Positions 46,213 through 58,573 of a stretch of DNA of 64,000 bases are shown in pieces; positions within the stretch are counted from its first letter, which is position 1; the number at the start of each line of letters is the position of its first letter. The position numbers and the translations under genes were made by a program. The DNA is from Artocarpus heterophyllus. Lineage: Eukaryota > Streptophyta > Magnoliopsida > Rosales > Moraceae. A model generated the notes under the pieces. That model was not told the DNA's origin, ran no database searches, and worked only from the letters and a program-made list of their open reading frames with translations. The DNA lies in assembly GCA_025403435.1 (NCBI GenBank), contig CM046331.1:32335893-32399892 (forward strand), written 5' to 3'.

Positions 46213-49200
46213 CTACAGTGGAAACTCTTTTTGGAGGACATCAAGATTCCGAGAATCACAAGCTTCCAACATGTCACTCCTATCAGCACAGCTGCAACAA
46301 AACAAAACGTACCATATTCATTCACCTTTTGTGGTAAAATTGCACAGCAGCTTATTAACCAGGGAAAAAAGAAATTGAAAATTAAAAAAGGAATCTCTTC
46401 ACTTTTCATTAAAGTACCTTAAAGAAATTCTCAAGTACTGCCATGCATCATCTGCCTTTGGATTCATAGTGAGCGCACGGACGTAATAACGAATCGAATC
46501 CTCGTGCATTCCCTAAGTGCCAAAAAAGAGACAGACAGAAGCTCATTAGCCATTTGGTTTGGTTTTATTTGCCCTTCTGAAAGAGAGAAGCAGATGAAGC
46601 ACAAGCATGAATATCAAAATGCATACAGAAATACCAACAAGGATCCAAAGACAAGGAAAACTTAACAACGTGAGAATTTCATGAGAATTCAAGGATTAGG
46701 GATAAACCTGGTTAGCATAGCTGAGACCCATGTTCGCCCAAGCGCGAACGTAATTAGGCTTCAAATCTAGCGCCTAGAAACACAGGAAGATAAAATGAAC
46801 GTCAGTGGTTTCAAGTTGAGAATGTCATCATGGGGCTGCAAGAATAACAGATAAATGTATACCGATACTTAAATGACCGACGTCATTTCTTTATTCATGT
46901 AAACCCTTAGAAGTTTAGGATTCAAATGCTATACAAGGCTTTAATGTAGAGACTACCTGTTGATAAGCCAAAATTGCATCAACGCTCTGAACGCTATTTG
47001 CTTGTGTTGCACCAAGCTTGTTCCAAACAGAATAGTCATGTGGCTTGAGTTTCAAAGCGGTCTGGAAGGCCTCTACCGCTTTGTCATACTCTCTGGATAA
47101 GTTATAAAGAACACCCAACACTATGTGTACATCGGCATCATCAGGCGACATTTGAGCAGCTTCTTTGAATATCCCAGTCACCTGGATGCACTAAATAAAT
47201 AATGGAAAAATAGCCAAAACACCTCATGTACTTTGCTAAAGTACCACTTTCGCCCTTCTCATTATGAAAATGCCAAAAACATCTTGTATTTTCAAAAGTG
47301 TACACAAAATATCCCCTGAAGAGATTAAACTTTTTAAAAAACCAAAATTATCCTTCCTAAGATTTACTAAACACGATTTGAAACACTACTAAACCAAAGT
47401 ACTGAATAAAATTGATCTTAAAAAATTAGAAACTCTCAAAATAATTAAAGTATTTGCTTAATTGAAATATTTATTTGAACATTTTAAATTAGATAACATT
47501 TAATATATACCGGGAAAGATAATCTTGGAATTTAAAAAAAATTAATTACTTCAAGGGTATTTTGAGTATGAACTTGTAAACACATGAGGTGTTTTGGGCA
47601 TTTTTATAATAAAAGGGCAAAAGTAGTATTTAGGGAAGGGGTGTTTTGGGTATTTTTCTCATAAATAATAAAAAAAAAACGATGCACCTTCAGAATGAAA
47701 TTTGCATATTTTTTAATAGGTAACTATATACATTTGTGAGGATAAGTATAAGAATAATGAAACACAGACTATTGTTTATTTACAAAGATAACACTTACAT
47801 CAGCAAAGTACAGAGAATCAGCCAACTCAGGACGGGCGAGTGTCCCGTATTTTGGATGATGACGTAACCAACCATATAAATATTTTAGTGCAGCTGCCTG
47901 CTCCAACTCTGCATATTAAAAAAGGGAGCATTGTAATTGTATTGAATGCTAGTATTGTTTATCTTCTCCTAGTAACATAATGCTTCTGAGGGCTGCGGAG
48001 TGTATATTCCAAGACTGGGCAAATTTGAGGTCGGAATGCAAATTCATTTCATATGCTAATTGTTGCAAAGCACATATTACAGAGTACACATGCAAATTAC
48101 TTTTACGTATGTTGAGTGTGACGGCTTGTTTTCTGTGTAGACTAGAAGAGCAACTTACTGACCGTTTGTGTGACTCACACCGAGAGCAAGAAGGACTTCC
48201 AGATTTGTCGGATCGGCTTCATATGCACGCATCATAGCTGCTATAGCCTGCATACATTACAGTAAGATAAAGTCTTGCAAAATATAAGCTCGGATGATAC
48301 AGCTGTTGATAACAAGGATAGAGGAAAAAAAAAACCCAAAACATGAGATTAATGCACCATGACTGCACCATACTAGAGTATGGATTGTCCAGTTTTGATT
48401 AATATAGAAAGCTTGGCACCCAAGGGGTGTTGGTTGGGATGGTTAGGTCTATGGTTTGCTACCACAAGGTCTAAGGTTTGAATATCCTCATGGGCACCTA
48501 CATGACAAAAATCGTAGTTTCCTATCTTTCAAAGATTGTAGGGGTTTGGTAGAAGAAAATTTTCAATATATATATATATATATAGAAAGGTTGGCAATCC
48601 ACAATTCCACCTTTTTGATAGAATGTACACTACATTCTGAGCAAATTGTCCTCTGGTCCTATTGCTAAGACCAAAGTGACCCTTTAAATTTGTAGACTAT
48701 TCTCGTATTACACTAAATATGCAATCATGAATTGATTGATATCAAAGTAGTTATATTTACCTGTTGATCATCATCGTTCTCTGCATGTGCTATTCCAAGT
48801 AGCCTCCAGCCTTCAGCATTGTCAGGGTTTTTCAGAACCTCGGCCTCTAAAGCAAGCACTGCTTCACTCAGAAGGCCTTCACGGAACATTTCTTGGCCTT
48901 CTTTTAAGGGATTGGGGTGACCGACATAAGGATTCATATCAGAGAACACATAGACCCCCCTAGAAGCATCTGATCGCTGCTTGGCATCTACTTGCTCATT
49001 CATGTACCTATTTGCCAATACCATATACGGATGTATATAGATGCAAGTTAAGTTTTCAGAAGAAGAAAACACTCGAGATATCTTTATTTTTATTTTTGTT
49101 TTTGCTAGAACTAAGTTTCTTTATCTGTGATGGACAGAAAAATTTATGTCAATCAAAGAGTCATTACTACTGAAAGGAGCATGAACGCTAAACATTTAAT

Positions 49201-52200
49201 TTTACTTGTCCAGGATATTACTTCCGGTAATATTCTCTACTCTGTCGTTGACAATATTACTTAGCATTAGGCTGTGCACCCTAAATATAATTGTGACACA
49301 TGGCTAGTTTAAATTCAGAATCAGCACAAACTTTAAATTTTTGGACTTTCTCCGATAACATAAAATATATAATTATCAATCCATTACTATTGGAATAAAC
49401 TGGCGCCCAAGTTGCATTTACCCCAATACATAATAGATTAAGATAATGGAAAACAGTGAAGTACCAATGATTAGAAAGAAATGGAAATTTACTTCCACTG
49501 TTCCACATCTTAAAAATACACAATTGATGATGTAAAAGAGATATTTGGCCATTTACGTTACTAAAATATTCATGGCAGAGCAAGCATACATACTTATCAT
49601 AAGCATTAGCCCAACCATCTGCAGCTCCACCAATTTGCTTCCCAAATTCGTCTGCCCATTCTTCGTCAAGGTGCAAATTAGAAAATTCGTTGACCCACTG
49701 ATCATCAACTGACCCATCCTTTTCTTCACTGGAAGTAAACTCGTTAGCCCAACCATCCGCTCCACGAGAAGCCTGCAGAGCCAAAAGTTTTTACTAGGAG
49801 ACCAACTACAGTCTTACAGCTTAGAATTGCATGCCATGAGACTTGACAGTGCAAATCAGAATTCAGGGCCATTATTCTCCTCAAGGAATTTATTTCTTGG
49901 TGCAAATACATGCAATAAATAAGCTTATTATATGCACAACAGAAACAATAATGACAGGCACGTAGTTTGTTACATACAAATTCATCAGCCCACGAAGAAC
50001 CGTTGTACTGCTGTTGATACTCCGTAGCCCAGTCCCCAGACGAGGCTGCAGTTTGCTTCACTTGATTATCATCGATAGTAAGCTCACCACGACTCATCTT
50101 TGACGCAAACTGAAGAAACTTTGAATTCTGATTGAACGACAAGTACATGAGTTAGTTCAACGAAATAACAAGAAAATAGAAAAATAAAATCCAGCCAATA
50201 AGATTTTGAAAACAGTTTAAGTCCAAAGAGTGGTAACCGTTGCTGAAACTTTTTCCAGACATCTCGCACAAATACATGGGTGAATATACTCAATTCTTTA
50301 ACCAAATATCATTTAATAAAGAAAGCAACGTTATGGCTGGTTGGATACCTCCAGCCATAATAAGAATGTTAGACTGCCTGGAATATGCATCATGAAGGAA
50401 TTATAAACAGTAAAGATGTGTAGACTTTCAAGGTACGTCTCAGTTGAGAAATTTTCCAACCAAACCCATGCATTTGTTGAGGGACCCACGAGAATTGCAT
50501 GTTAAACTATGTGCAGAACCAAATAGAATATCGCCTTTATAGACCTGGAATTTAGGGTCATGGTTTTGAGCCAATGTGTTAGCAAGCATACGACTCTGCT
50601 CCATTGCAGCTAAGTTTGGCATATTTGCACTTCCCATACGGTGCATGGGCGTCAATTGAGACTGCTCCTAGCACCAAAATTTACAAGATGAAAAGCAATA
50701 TAGCATGCATGGAAGGCTGTCCATGATTCTTGCAATGAATGACCACGAAACAATGAAACAATTTATAAAATTCAGGTTTAAATTTCTGTATTGTCATATT
50801 TTTAATGTTTCCTTGCCTGCTCAAATTCTGAGGCCCAAACATTAGCACCATGTTGTTGTTCAAACGAGTGTGCCCAAGCATCAGGATCACCATGTTCAAT
50901 TCGATGCTGTCCAAATTCAGCAACCCATCCATCAGTAGGATGCAAAGGCTTTATGATGCCTTGGGATTCGTTCCAGTAGTCGTCCAGTTCGCGTAATCTC
51001 GCATGTATAGGTGCCTTAACCTGGCCACTGTTGTCTATATCCAAAGAACACAAAAGGGCATTCACCTGGCCAATCAACATCATTATTAGAAAATTGAGTT
51101 TGATGCCACCGCTTTGTTTACAAATAAGAATAAATTAAAGAGCTTCAGCTTCTTGTTGTTGTTGTTGTTGTTGTTGTTGTCATTGCAGGGACACATTATA
51201 AAGCTGAGCTGGGCCCAAGAAACCAAAACAAACTCTAAAGCTTGTTAGATGAAAAGACGGCAATAGAAGATTGAAAACCTGTGCATTTATAAAGTCTTCG
51301 CCTTTATCGGCAAAGATGTGTCTGGCCATTATGCTGGTGCGATCGCGTATGCATTGTTTGTCACCTTGCGACAATCCCAACGTAGGAAGAGGAGCAGGAC
51401 GGAAGGGTATTCCGCCACGGCTGCTCCCAACAAACGAGTGGAGAAAGTTGGAGAGCAGTCTCTGGGGCGGGCCTGCAAGTGACATGAAAAAAGTTAATAA
51501 AAAAAAAAGTTGAAAAGAAGAGCAATTGATTTGAGTTTGAGAGAGAGAGAGAGAAAGTGACCATCGAAAGTGGGTTGAAGGTGAAAAGGGGCTTGTAATT
51601 GTGATTGTAATGGTATGTGATCCCAGGCATCGGCAAGCGAGGAATGATCGGCGGAGCGGAAGGCGCCGATGAAATCTGCTCCCTGATGGTGACAAACAAT
51701 TAATGGAATGGAAGATTCACAGGTACTGAATTAAATGGAATGAACATTAGGAATAATTCTGAGCAAGTAACATCAAGAAAATTGGAACCTGGGCCTGGGA
51801 GGCAGGATGCAAGAAGTCGGAAGCAGGAAGCAGATGTTGAGGAGGAAGAGGTTGTTCCAAAAACTCAGAAGCCTCCGATGTTGACGCTGCGGACGTCGGA
51901 ATCTCCTCTAGCCTTTCCTGTGTTATTTACTACTCAATTTACAAATACAAAATACAACTACCACTTATATTTTTTTCTAAATAATTAACCCCCTGTTTGG
52001 TATTGTGGTGGGAACCATTCCCACCACAAACTCAGTTATAAACAGTGTAAAGCTCTCACATGCTATAGTAACAATTTAAAAAATTATTAGAGTGTAAAGC
52101 TTTCACATGCTACAATAAAAGTGATTCCCACCACTGATTCCCACCACCTTCCAAACACCCCCTAAGGATTACCTTGGTCTTGGAAGAAGAGCCAAGAAGA

Positions 52201-52295
52201 GCGTTGGCGAGAGCACCAAGAGGATTTGATGAAGAAGAAGATGAGCCTGGAACCGCACAAGCTACTCCTCCTGTTACCAGCTCACGCATCGCCAT
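46213..52295 (-). CDS. PEX5: Peroxin 5, PTS1 import receptor
   Basis: The cytosolic receptor that carries PTS1 cargo to the peroxisome docking complex. Fifteen exons, 724 aa: 52295-52173, 51917-51789, 51682-51562, 51472-51279, 51065-50817, 50667-50545, 50127-49978, 49772-49594, 49007-48761, 48247-48163, 47908-47799, 47181-46957, 46773-46708, 46512-46418 and 46291-46213. The N-terminus MAMRELVTGGVACAVPG includes the conserved Cys (residue 13) used for monoubiquitin-dependent export. Nine WxxxF/Y motifs bind PEX14/PEX13: WVAEF, WAHSF, WASEF, WATEY, WADEF, WANEF, WVNEF, WADEF, WANAY. The C-terminal half is a TPR domain (GMHEDSIRYYVRAL; VWNKLGATQANS). All exons stay in frame. Intron 5 uses a GC donor (CAG|GCAAGG). 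Introns carry a SINE and two MITEs. It is divergent from CSN6. Confidence 0.96.
47204..47660. mobile_element. MULE-type MITE in PEX5 intron 11
   Basis: A 457-bp insert with long imperfect terminal inverted repeats of about 125 bp: the left end GGAAAAATAGCCAAAACACC faces a right end whose reverse complement is GAGAAAAATACCCAAAACAC. Inner blocks (CTTTCGCCCTT..ATTATGAAAATGCC) also match. It is flanked by a perfect 9-bp direct repeat ATAAATAAT (47195-47203 and 47661-47669). A 9-bp duplication with long TIRs is the signature of Mutator-like elements. No transposase is encoded. Confidence 0.88.
48419..48581 (+). mobile_element. tRNA-derived SINE in PEX5 intron 9
   Basis: About 163 bp. A tRNA-like head has a box A-like TGTTGGTTGGGATGG near 48429 and a box B-like GGTTTGAATATCC at 48475-48487. 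A tRNA-unrelated body follows, with a simple (TA)n tail. It is flanked by a 15-bp target duplication with one mismatch, ATAGAAAG(C/G)TTGGCA, at 48404-48418 and 48582-48596. It lies antisense to PEX5. Confidence 0.85.
51989..52162. mobile_element. PIF/Harbinger-like MITE in PEX5 intron 1
   Basis: A 174-bp unit flanked by TAA on both sides. The left end CCCCCTGTTTGG...GTGGTGGGAA faces the right end TTCCCACCAC..CCAAACACCCCC. The arms are inverted except for the outermost five bases. Inside, AGTGTAAAGCT(C/T)TCACATGCTA occurs twice. A 3-bp TAA/TTA duplication and GTTTGG ends are typical of Tourist-like MITEs. Confidence 0.65.
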
Positions 52296-53067
52296 AACTT
52301 GAGATTTTTTTATTTCTTTTTTGGTTTATTTATTCACCACAATTCTATTTCAATCAAAGCTTTTCTTTTCTTTTCTTTTATTTATGTATATGTATATGTA
52401 TGTATAGCCCTTCCCTTGTTTATCTTCCAACTCTACTGTTCTTTGTATCTTCTTCTTTTTTGCTACAATAATATTAATATATATAATAGGAATTATTGTT
52501 ATTACTGGGCTGCTGCTGGCGGCGGCGGCGGCGGTCGACTTGTTTTAGAATTGGGAAAAACGATTAGAGAAGAGACTGCGCGCGTGTAAGCAGGTTAAGT
52601 CGCTGTTTCTGCCCCCGGCTGAGTGCCGACGGACGATAAGCCCATAATGCGGCCCAAATATTGACCTGGTACTAATGGGCCGGCCTGCTTTCTATACATG
52701 TCAATTCATTAAATAACATACATTTAAAAATAACACATATATATAAATTATACGGTTGAACTATGCTCGTTGAATTAAAATATAATTCAATTCGAAAATA
52801 TTCTACGTATATTTTGTATTATCAAAATAATTATTGTATAATTATATAATATAATAATATTAAATTTATTATCATATATATTTTTAAGATGTTCTAGATA
52901 AGGTAGTGAATTTCAATCAAAAGAAAGTTAAAGAAATTAATAAAGAAAGAAATAAAGGCGGAGAGAGTGGGCAGAAAAGGCAGAGGGGGGAGAGCAGCGG
53001 AGGAGGAGAGGAGAGGAGAGGAGAGGATCGAAATTCCAATAGGAATAGGAATACTGGAGGTACAGGA
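52296..53067. promoter_or_regulatory. Divergent PEX5/CSN6 promoter region
   Basis: 772 bp between the two start codons. Three site II-type elements (GCCCA 52640, GGCCCA 52651, TGGGCC 52676) sit near the middle, in both orientations. The PEX5 side has a GC-rich (GGC)n stretch at 52518-52534; the CSN6 side is AT-rich, then GA-rich (52950-53030) just before its ATG. A shared bidirectional promoter is inferred. Confidence 0.65.
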
Positions 53068-56000
53068 ATGGCGTCGTCGTCGAGCAGTGGGCTTACATTC
53101 AAGCTTCATCCGCTGGTTATTGTTAACATCTCCGATCATTATACCAGAGTCATGTCTCAGCTTCATTCTTCTGATAACAATCCTAATACCAATCATTCTC
53201 CATCTTCTCCTGCTCCTGCTCCTCGCGTCTACGGCTGCGTCATCGGCGTTCAGAGAGGCCGTACGGTCGAGATCTTTAACAGCTTCGAGCTCCTTTACGA
53301 TCCTTCCACTCATTCCCTTGACCGCACTTTCCTCGAGAAGAAGCAAGAGCTCTGTATGTTCCTCTTTTATTATCATTTGTTCTCTTAGGATTAGGGTCTT
53401 TTCTTTAACAATTTCCTTTGCTCATTCTCAGATAAGAAGGTGTTCCCACAGTTTTACATCCTGGGCTGGTACTCCACTGGAACCGACGCTCTTCAATCCG
53501 ACATGCACATTCATAAAGCTGTATTCTTTCTTTCTTGTTAATATTAATATTAATATTAATATTAATTCCTCTTTTGTATTGTATGCCCTAATCCCTCACT
53601 CCCTCAATCAATCTCTCAAATTTCCTTTTATTTTTTTAAATCACAGTTGATGGATATTAATGAAAGCCCCGTGTATGTGCTCCTGAATCCGTCTATCAAT
53701 CATTCTCAGAAGGATCTCCCTGTTACCATTTTCGAGAGTGGTATATGCCTGTCTTTACTTATACACCAACAAAACAAATTACCCAATTTTATATGTTTAG
53801 AGTACTAAACAAAAAAAAAAAAAAAAAAAAAAAGTCTAATTAGTTTAGCACTTAAATAGCTTATTTCTCATTTGTATTACTGGCAGCCAATGATTTGATT
53901 GTGGGTTGTTTTTCCTTTTTCTCTTTTCGTTCCCATTTGCAAAATTAAGAGCTGCATGTGATAGATGGAGTACCACAGCTAATTTTTGTCCGCTCAAGCT
54001 ACACTATTGAGGTTACACCTTCTTATGTATTGTATTTGTACTATATTATTTGCTATGTTTTTGTTACTTCTAACTACTGCATTTACTGATGACACTTACT
54101 GTAACTTACACTTTGTTTCTTATTCAATATTCCAATTGAAAGACTGTAGAAGCAGAAAGAATCTCGGTTGATCATGTTGCTCATCTTAAACCGTCCGACG
54201 GAGGTTCCGCCGCAACACAACGTCGGCCCTTCTTCTTTCCCCCATCTCTTTAATCTCATAATTTCCATAATTATTCCATTTCATACATACATAAGGAGTA
54301 TATTTTTTCTTTGTGATGACCGATGAGAAGAGACTAGTGTACTAACATTATATTATACTATATTATATGTTAAACGTTTGATTGCAGTGGCTGCTCACCT
54401 TACAGGCATACATAGTGCCATCAAAATGCTAAATAGCAGAATAAGGGTCCTTCATCACCATCTACTTTCTATGCAGAAAGGTATTATATCATATGACATG
54501 TGCACAAACACACTTGCTATTCTCGAACTCAGATGTATTTTTTATCCTCCTCGATTATATATGTATAAATATGAAAGACACTAATGTTCTTTCTACTATT
54601 AAAGTAATTTGAGGCTACGGAAAAAACAAAAGGACTGGACTGGACTGGACTGGACTGATGCTTTAGTTTGTTTATGTTCTCACTTGTCTCTGGATTTTGT
54701 CAGGTGAAATACCTTGCGAGAATTCGTTGCTGAGACAAGTCTCAAGTCTTCTCAGAAGGTTGCCAGCCGTTGAATCAGGAAAATTTCTGGATGATTTCTT
54801 GATGGTAAGTGTTGCTTGTTTCTTTTGGGCAACTCTTGTATACCTATTACATAACTCTGTATTGCATATTTGTTCTACAATTGTATTGATTTCTAAAAAA
54901 AGAAATCTCAATAACCTGTCACCTAAAACACCCTGCTAAGAATGTGGAATTCTCTAAAAAAAGATAATTAAGTGCAGAAAATCCTAATAGCTTAAACTTT
55001 TGGAGAATCGCATTCAATCATCATATCAGGAATTGACAAAACCATGATAAGGAACACAAGTGTGGCTGGGGGTAGCTACTTTGTAGTAATTGGTTTTGTA
55101 GAGTGGAGCTGTGGAGGATAAGATGATAGAAAGAATGAGTGAAGTTGCTATTTAAAAAAAAAATAAAAATTGCTGCACTTTGATTTGAGAAGTAACTTGC
55201 TAATATATTAAAATTAAATTAGGTTGACCGACTGTGTTATTATTATTCCCATGGATGGCTTTATTGCTCACATTGTCTAATCTTTTACCTTTTCTCATAG
55301 GAATATAATGATACGTTGTTGATAACATACCTGGCCATGTTCACCAACTGCTCGAGGTATGATACCTGGCTTTCTTGAATCTGTTGTACATTTTTTCTTT
55401 TCTCTTTTTTTTTTGGCTGGAATGAATCTGTTCCAATTTTTATCCCCTAAATTCATGCCTTTCCGCTAAAAATTTTAGATGCTTATTATTTCAATGGGGT
55501 CACAGGAAAGAATATAGTACTGGTGAAGTTGGGTCTAAGCATATCTGTGCAACTGTTTGTACTTAGTAACCTGCTAGCCTTGACTTAGCATGCAGTTAGC
55601 TAGAGCTTAAACCTTATAGTAGGCTCAATAGGCTCAATAGGGGATCGGTGGAAGGATTTTGGGATCCATCACTGTTTGGTAGGAGAGAAAAGAAGAGGGA
55701 GTGGATTGGGTAAAAGGCATTTCAAATCCTTCAAAGAATCCCAGTTTTGATTGCTCCAAATATGAAGCGATTAGAGGGAATCAATACCAAACATAACAAG
55801 AGAAAGGTTCGCCCCTTCCTTTCTATTTTCCTCACGTAGGTTATGCGTTACTTCCCTTGTTATTTTCTTTCCCTCTTGCCATAATCTGGTAAACGTGCTA
55901 GGGCGCTGATGTGCACTTATCAAAACTGATTAGGTTCACTTGAAGGTTTTTGTCAAGCTTGTAGAATTTACAGAAGTTTAGCATATCATGTATCGTGTAA

Positions 56001-56191
56001 ACTAGAACTATGAACGCAAAGATAAATAGTAAGCTCCAGTCTTCTGAATTCAATATCACAAATGCTTCCCATGTTTTGACAATTGACGTTTATTCTCATC
56101 ATCTCCCAGCACAATGAATGAGCTAGTCGACAAGTTCAACACGGCTTACGACAGGCACAGTCGAAGGGGCGGGCGGACTGCTTTTTTCTGA
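53068..56191 (+). CDS. CSN6: COP9 signalosome subunit 6
   Basis: A non-catalytic MPN subunit of the COP9 signalosome, which removes Nedd8 from cullins and represses photomorphogenesis. Nine exons, 313 aa: 53068-53353, 53432-53520, 53647-53740, 53950-54011, 54143-54221, 54388-54480, 54704-54804, 55301-55356 and 56110-56191; all GT-AG and in frame. The start MASSSSSGLTFKLHPLVIVN is followed by the MPN domain (VYGCVIGVQRGRTVEIFNSF; QFYILGWYSTG). The JAMM zinc-binding HxH...D is absent: the motif reads GWYSTGTDALQSDMHIH. This is normal for CSN6, which pairs with catalytic CSN5. The C-terminal helices end NTAYDRHSRRGGRTAFF. A Ser/Pro-rich loop (residues ~36-50) is slightly longer than usual. No coding damage. 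Confidence 0.95.
54636..54658 (+). repeat. (GGACT)n short tandem repeat in CSN6 intron 6
   Basis: Four to five copies of GGACT in the intron, about 45 bp before the exon 7 acceptor. A second simple repeat, (TTAATA)n, lies in intron 2 near 53537-53566. Confidence 0.9.
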
Positions 56192-57059
56192 AAAATCTCA
56201 GTGAGTCAAGAGCATCGAGTGCTGCTGCTTGTTTGAATTAGTTGTGCCTAGTCCATTGGTGGTAAGATATGTTTTGGAAATGGGCTGGGAGGGAATGGGT
56301 GGGTGGTGTTGATTATTGGCATATTTGATAAAAATTCAATCCAGATTCAATCATCTTGTGAGAAATCAAAATTCAACCCATTTCTGGGTTTGCTACAGGG
56401 CAAAAAGAAATTTATTTGTTGGCACTGGAAATCTAGAAAGCATGATGAGAACAACGGTGATAGAGAAGCGTTAGGGTCCGTGGATCTTTTTCTTTCGGGT
56501 GGTTGGTAGAAAACATGATGAGTAATTTGGAGGATTATTGCCCCAAAAAAACCTCGCCTCAAGATTTTTGCCGCCTATGTTGGAGCTTTGTAATTGTACC
56601 TCCGAAATCAGTCAGAGGTTAACAAAATATGTTTTACCGAATCTACTTGGCAAATCCAAAATAATAATAATAATAATAATAATAAGCCTGCTTCGGGATT
56701 GTTTCTAGAACTCTTAGAAGCATTTTGCATTAAAAATGATGCAATTATGGTGTTTAGTAAAATTTCACTAAAATTTTATGCAAAAATTAATGCACTTTTT
56801 AAGTTATTTGAAAGAGTTAGAAAAGCTTTTAGATTTTGCTTTTGTTTCTGTTTTTACTCTAAGCAAAAGTAGGTGTTTCTCTTAAAAGTGCATCAATCTC
56901 AAATCTACTAGATTATTAGTGACAATTTATAAGATGCAATCGGAAGCAACAATAACTAACAGCGGTCGCTATTATTGGTGGCCATGGACTAATTTTGAGA
57001 TTATTTTTGAAAACTTACAAAGTTATTTTTCTTTCTTAACAAAGATGGCCGCTTGTCTT
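56192..57059. other. CSN6 3' UTR and spacer
   Basis: Includes the CSN6 3' UTR and an (AAT)n run at 56661-56684. No other gene is seen before the solo LTR. Confidence 0.55.
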
Positions 57060-58495
57060 TGTTAGACATGTATGCTCTAAGGAGTAAAAATGTAATACGT
57101 TTTTGGAGACATTTTTATCAATAAAGAATTTATTCATTTATATATACCAAATATTGTCATCTTTACGTTCATATTTGTTGAATGTATGATAAGCAAACAG
57201 TAGTCTGAGACTGTCAGTCTAAACCTTAAGAGTTGGGCATATGATGGGATGATTATGCGGTAGACACGACTCTTAAGGTGATGGTCTAAAATATATGATC
57301 CGCAATCGAGGGAATAAAGTTGGGCGCTTTATTCATGTAAAGATTGTTATGTTGTCTATATCCCTTTTGGGAGATGGTTTGTCTTGGCCATCGGAGTTGG
57401 ACTCCGTGAATAGAAACATTGGCGCGTTGTCATAGGTGACGATGTGTTGGATCGGGACATAAAGTGAATTGATTTGGATTAATAATTCTGTCTTGGCAAA
57501 TCGATTCACTTTAGACAATCATTTGTATTGTATCTTAATCCTGAGATGAATAATGGGCCCGTTGTCTCGATTTGTGTCTTTTGATGTACCAATGGGTGAC
57601 TCCCACATCTCTATAGTGGCATGCATGCCGGTACGTTGGAGGCATGACTCTTGGTAGCGTAGACTTGTTATTCATAGATATGGAATCCATAGCTCCTCTT
57701 TAGGAGTAATGATATCCTCTTATATGCGTTGTCCTGTAATTGGAAAACTGGAGCGCTCAACCATTTGGATACATAGGTGTAACCGAATGGTATACTATCT
57801 TTGGATGGTAAGTTTTCTAATGGTGAGACAATGGAACGTAAGATAAAAATAATCGGGAAGGTAAGACAGAACTTGTCCTTAAGCCGATTATGGATGATCA
57901 TATGGGGATGCGATACACTATGATATGTCATGGAGACTTAGCTACACGAGCTTCGTAATTCTATAAAGTTCGAGAGTGCAGCTCCAAGCTTTTAGTGGAG
58001 TAGCGTTGGAGTTGATAATTGTGAAATGTATATCTGGGATATTGGGTTTCATAATTATCATGAGCTTGAACTTTATAGGTCCATTTTGGTCCCCTTTGCT
58101 AGCTCACAAAATCCTGTAACGACACGGCGTGCTTTTCCAATAATTGGTGACTTATGTCGGATTTATCAGATTGGTTTAAAATTTATAAGAATCAAATAAT
58201 TCATGTCTGTTTATCGGTTGAATTAATTATGTAAGAAATTAGTTCAAGATGAACTTGTTGAATTATGGCGTTCGGATAATTCTTGTCTGTTTATCGGTTG
58301 TTTTAATTTTGGACAATTAGAACAAGATAAACTTGTAGAATTATTGTGAATTGATTTATTTTCTTAGAGATTATCTTGATAAAGTTTGTTTTGATCAGAT
58401 ATCTTTTCTATTGGGCTATTTGAATCAAAACTGAGACTTTATCCTTTAGAATCTCGGGTGGAAAATAAAAGATTCGCGGAGATTTTTTATCGGCA

Positions 58496-58573
58496 GTTCG
58501 GCATGCCGGATGACGTGTTCGGCCTGCCGAACTGGCCAGTTCGGCCTGCCTATCTCACAGTTCGGCATGCCGA
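58496..58573 (+). repeat. Phased palindrome array upstream of the LTR TATA box
   Basis: Four motifs start at 58496, 58517, 58539 and 58560 (spacings 21, 22 and 21 bp): GTTCGGCATGCCGG, GTTCGGCCTGCCGAAC, GTTCGGCCTGCCTA and GTTCGGCATGCCGA. The array ends about 120 bp before the TATA box; a further inverted pair ACGCGT...ACGCGT (58592-58606) follows. Regular two-turn spacing suggests binding sites on one face of the helix (inference). Confidence 0.9.

Noticed and set aside
52906..53650. Several long frames overlapping the CSN6 start on both strands
   Set aside because: Shadows of exon 1 of CSN6; splice-continuous homology supports only the frame from 53068.
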